Positions 63,013 through 64,000 of a stretch of DNA of 64,000 bases are shown one piece after another. Every line of letters starts with the position of its first letter. Positions within the stretch are counted from its first letter, which is position 1. The notes beneath the pieces are model-generated. The model had not been told where the DNA came from. It did not search any database and was given only the letters and a program-made list of their open reading frames with translations. A program made the translations under genes and the position numbers. The DNA comes from Paenibacillus sp. NFR01 (GTDB taxonomy: Bacteria > Bacillota > Bacilli > Paenibacillales > Paenibacillaceae): NCBI RefSeq assembly GCF_900111565.1, contig NZ_FOIK01000001.1, positions 496,001-560,000 of the forward strand, given 5' to 3'.

Positions 63013-63615
63013 ATGGGAGATATCATACACCGCATACTGGACGTCATCACCGGGATGGGGTACTGGGGAATATTGCTGGGGCTGGCCGTGGAAGTCATCC
63101 CGAGCGAAATCGTACTGGCCTATGCCGGTTATCTGGTGTACCAGGGCGACATTAATCTGGTGGAAGCCATCGTGTTCGGATTGATCGGCTGCCTGATTCA
63201 ACAGGTGATCTTGTACGCGGTGGGATTGTACGGCGGAAGAGCTTTCGTCGACCGGTACGGGAAGTATCTGCATATCAAAACGAAACATGTGGATATGACG
63301 GAACGCTGGTTTCAGAAATACGGCGCCGGCGTTGTCTTTACGTCGAGATTCATTCCGGTTGTGCGGCAGGCCATTTCCATTCCGGCGGGCATCGCCAAGA
63401 TGAACATGGGCAAGTTTTTGCTGTTCTCGGGACTGGCTTCGATCCCTTGGGCAATCCTGTTCGTGTCCTTGGGCAAAACCCTCGGCGAGAATTGGGAGAA
63501 CATTAACGAGAAGGCAGCGCCGTATACCCAGCCTATTTTGCTGATCGCATTGGGACTTCTGGTCGCGTATATCCTGGTGAAGGTGCTAACCCGCAAGAAG
63601 AAAGTCCAAGGCTAA
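63013..63615 (+). CDS. DedA-family membrane protein
   Basis: 200 residues with about five membrane segments. GLAVEVIPSEIVLAYAGYL near the start and FTSRFIPVVRQAISIPAGIAKMN are the two DedA/SNARE-associated family signatures (the E-x-x-x-P-x-E and F-x-R-x-x-P-x-x-R patterns). DedA-like proteins act as proton-driven lipid-carrier flippases; some translocate undecaprenyl phosphate or phosphatidylethanolamine. ATG 63013 follows GGAAGGGTTGGAG; the frame is open from 62965, but that start coincides with the transcription start predicted from TATAGT at 62957-62962. Confidence 0.92.
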   Translation: MGDIIHRILDVITGMGYWGILLGLAVEVIPSEIVLAYAGYLVYQGDINLVEAIVFGLIGCLIQQVILYAVGLYGGRAFVDRYGKYLHIKTKHVDMTERWFQKYGAGVVFTSRFIPVVRQAISIPAGIAKMNMGKFLLFSGLASIPWAILFVSLGKTLGENWENINEKAAPYTQPILLIALGLLVAYILVKVLTRKKKVQG

Positions 63616-64000
63616 AGGATAAAGAGCAATCGGGGGATGCTGCCCGGGTTGCTCTTTTTTTGCTATTTATCCGAAAAGGATACACGCTGCCGTAAGGGCC
63701 TTTGAATGCCGGTGTGCCGAACGTTTTATTCCACTCCGTGATCAGCTTGCCAGAAGCTTCACTGCCGATGATCACGTAGTCGGGTTTGTCGTCGTTCACG
63801 ATTTCGGGAAGATATTCGGAAAAACCGTACATCGAGCGTTCAAACGCGTTCCAGCCCAGCGTTCCAACGGATGCTTTGGTGATAAAAGGGTCCTGCCGGC
63901 CGTCGCACAAAATGTCTGCGCCGCGGAACATGACATATCCCGAGGAGCCGTACCGGGCAAGCACCTTGGGCCGAGTCCCTGCCGGCGTGTGCTGCATGAT
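63533..64000 (-). CDS. C-terminal part of a membrane glycosyltransferase-like protein (5' end outside window)
   Basis: The frame enters from the right edge. The visible PAGTRPKVLARYGSSGYVMFRGADILCDGRQDPFI, then VNDDKPDYVIIGSEASGKLITEWNKTFGTPAFKGPYGSVYPF, resembles the C-terminal soluble domain of polytopic ArnT/PMT-like glycosyltransferases or related uncharacterised membrane proteins. The recognisable domain ends near 63665. Beyond it the frame runs on without a stop through the DedA terminator and 83 bases antisense to the DedA gene, ending at 63533. That tail reads as non-protein sequence, so a frameshift or loss of the normal stop is possible. Confidence 0.55.
   Translation of the reverse strand: MMQHTPAGTRPKVLARYGSSGYVMFRGADILCDGRQDPFITKASVGTLGWNAFERSMYGFSEYLPEIVNDDKPDYVIIGSEASGKLITEWNKTFGTPAFKGPYGSVYPFRINSKKRATRAASPDCSLSFSLGLSSCGLAPSPGYTRPEVPMRSAK
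63621..63660 (+). terminator. Intrinsic terminator of the DedA gene
   Basis: AAAGAGCAA-C-GGG pairs with CCC-G-TTGCTCTTT, followed by further T residues. Confidence 0.85.

Noticed and set aside
1..64000. CRISPR arrays, tRNA/rRNA genes, prophage or intact insertion sequences
   Set aside because: None seen by eye: no regularly spaced direct repeats, no cloverleaf-type sequences, no transposase or phage genes.

Overview
The window looks like a chromosome segment of a spore-forming, Paenibacillus-like Firmicute. The evidence is two GerA-type germinant receptor operons, a YjcZ-type mini-protein, a three-domain SLH surface protein, an aerobic NrdIEF reductase, sigma-A-type promoters, strong AGGAGG ribosome sites with frequent TTG/GTG starts, and a GH81-CBM56 laminarinase. 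I saw no rRNA, tRNA, CRISPR array or intact insertion sequence. Genus-level placement is inference.

Layout. 1-6.5 kb: the 3' part of ilvB, a YwiC-like membrane protein, a molybdopterin set (mobB-mobA-moaE), cardiolipin synthase and a DEAD-box RNA helicase. 6.7-12.3 kb: an unusual phosphotransferase, a nitroreductase, and an ABC-2 exporter with an ArsR-type regulator. 12.4-17.9 kb: a heterodimeric ABC exporter and an OmpR-type two-component system. 18-19.5 kb: an AT-rich orphan membrane gene. 19.5-28 kb: a 1368-residue NHL/SLH protein and a two-component pair in which one sensor carries two kinase cores and the regulator has a BTAD-type output. 28.1-31.1 kb: a GH81 laminarinase behind two LacI-type operators.

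31.1-38.6 kb is the most distinctive block. A radical-SAM sulfatase-maturing enzyme diverges from a TetR gene and an SsuABC-like importer, followed by a metallo-beta-lactamase-fold alkylsulfatase-like enzyme and a Cys-type formylglycine sulfatase. Together they form a plausible organosulfate scavenging system: import, two chemically unrelated desulfating enzymes, and the enzyme that activates one of them. 38.7-39.5 kb: a 58-residue small protein behind four hexamers spaced exactly 11 bp apart (PhoP-box-like), then a HesB-like protein. 39.5-41.2 kb: an XRE-cupin regulator facing a LigB-type dioxygenase, and a YjcZ mini-gene. 41.3-45 kb and 50.6-54.5 kb: two ger operons, in gene orders A-B-C and A-C-B, the second followed by a secreted RCC1-repeat protein. 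Between them lie an alpha/beta hydrolase, a DinG-like helicase that appears to start at ATT, a candidate small RNA, and an MFS pump with its MarR regulator. 56.8-60.3 kb: nrdI-nrdE-nrdF. 60.3-64 kb: an unexplained 435-bp block, a diguanylate cyclase, a CPBP-family protein that ends early, a DedA protein, and the tail of a membrane protein entering from the right edge.

Start codons were moved from the longest reading frame wherever a Shine-Dalgarno site, a promoter or an upstream terminator pointed to an internal start. All family names come from reading translated sequence by eye, without database searches.
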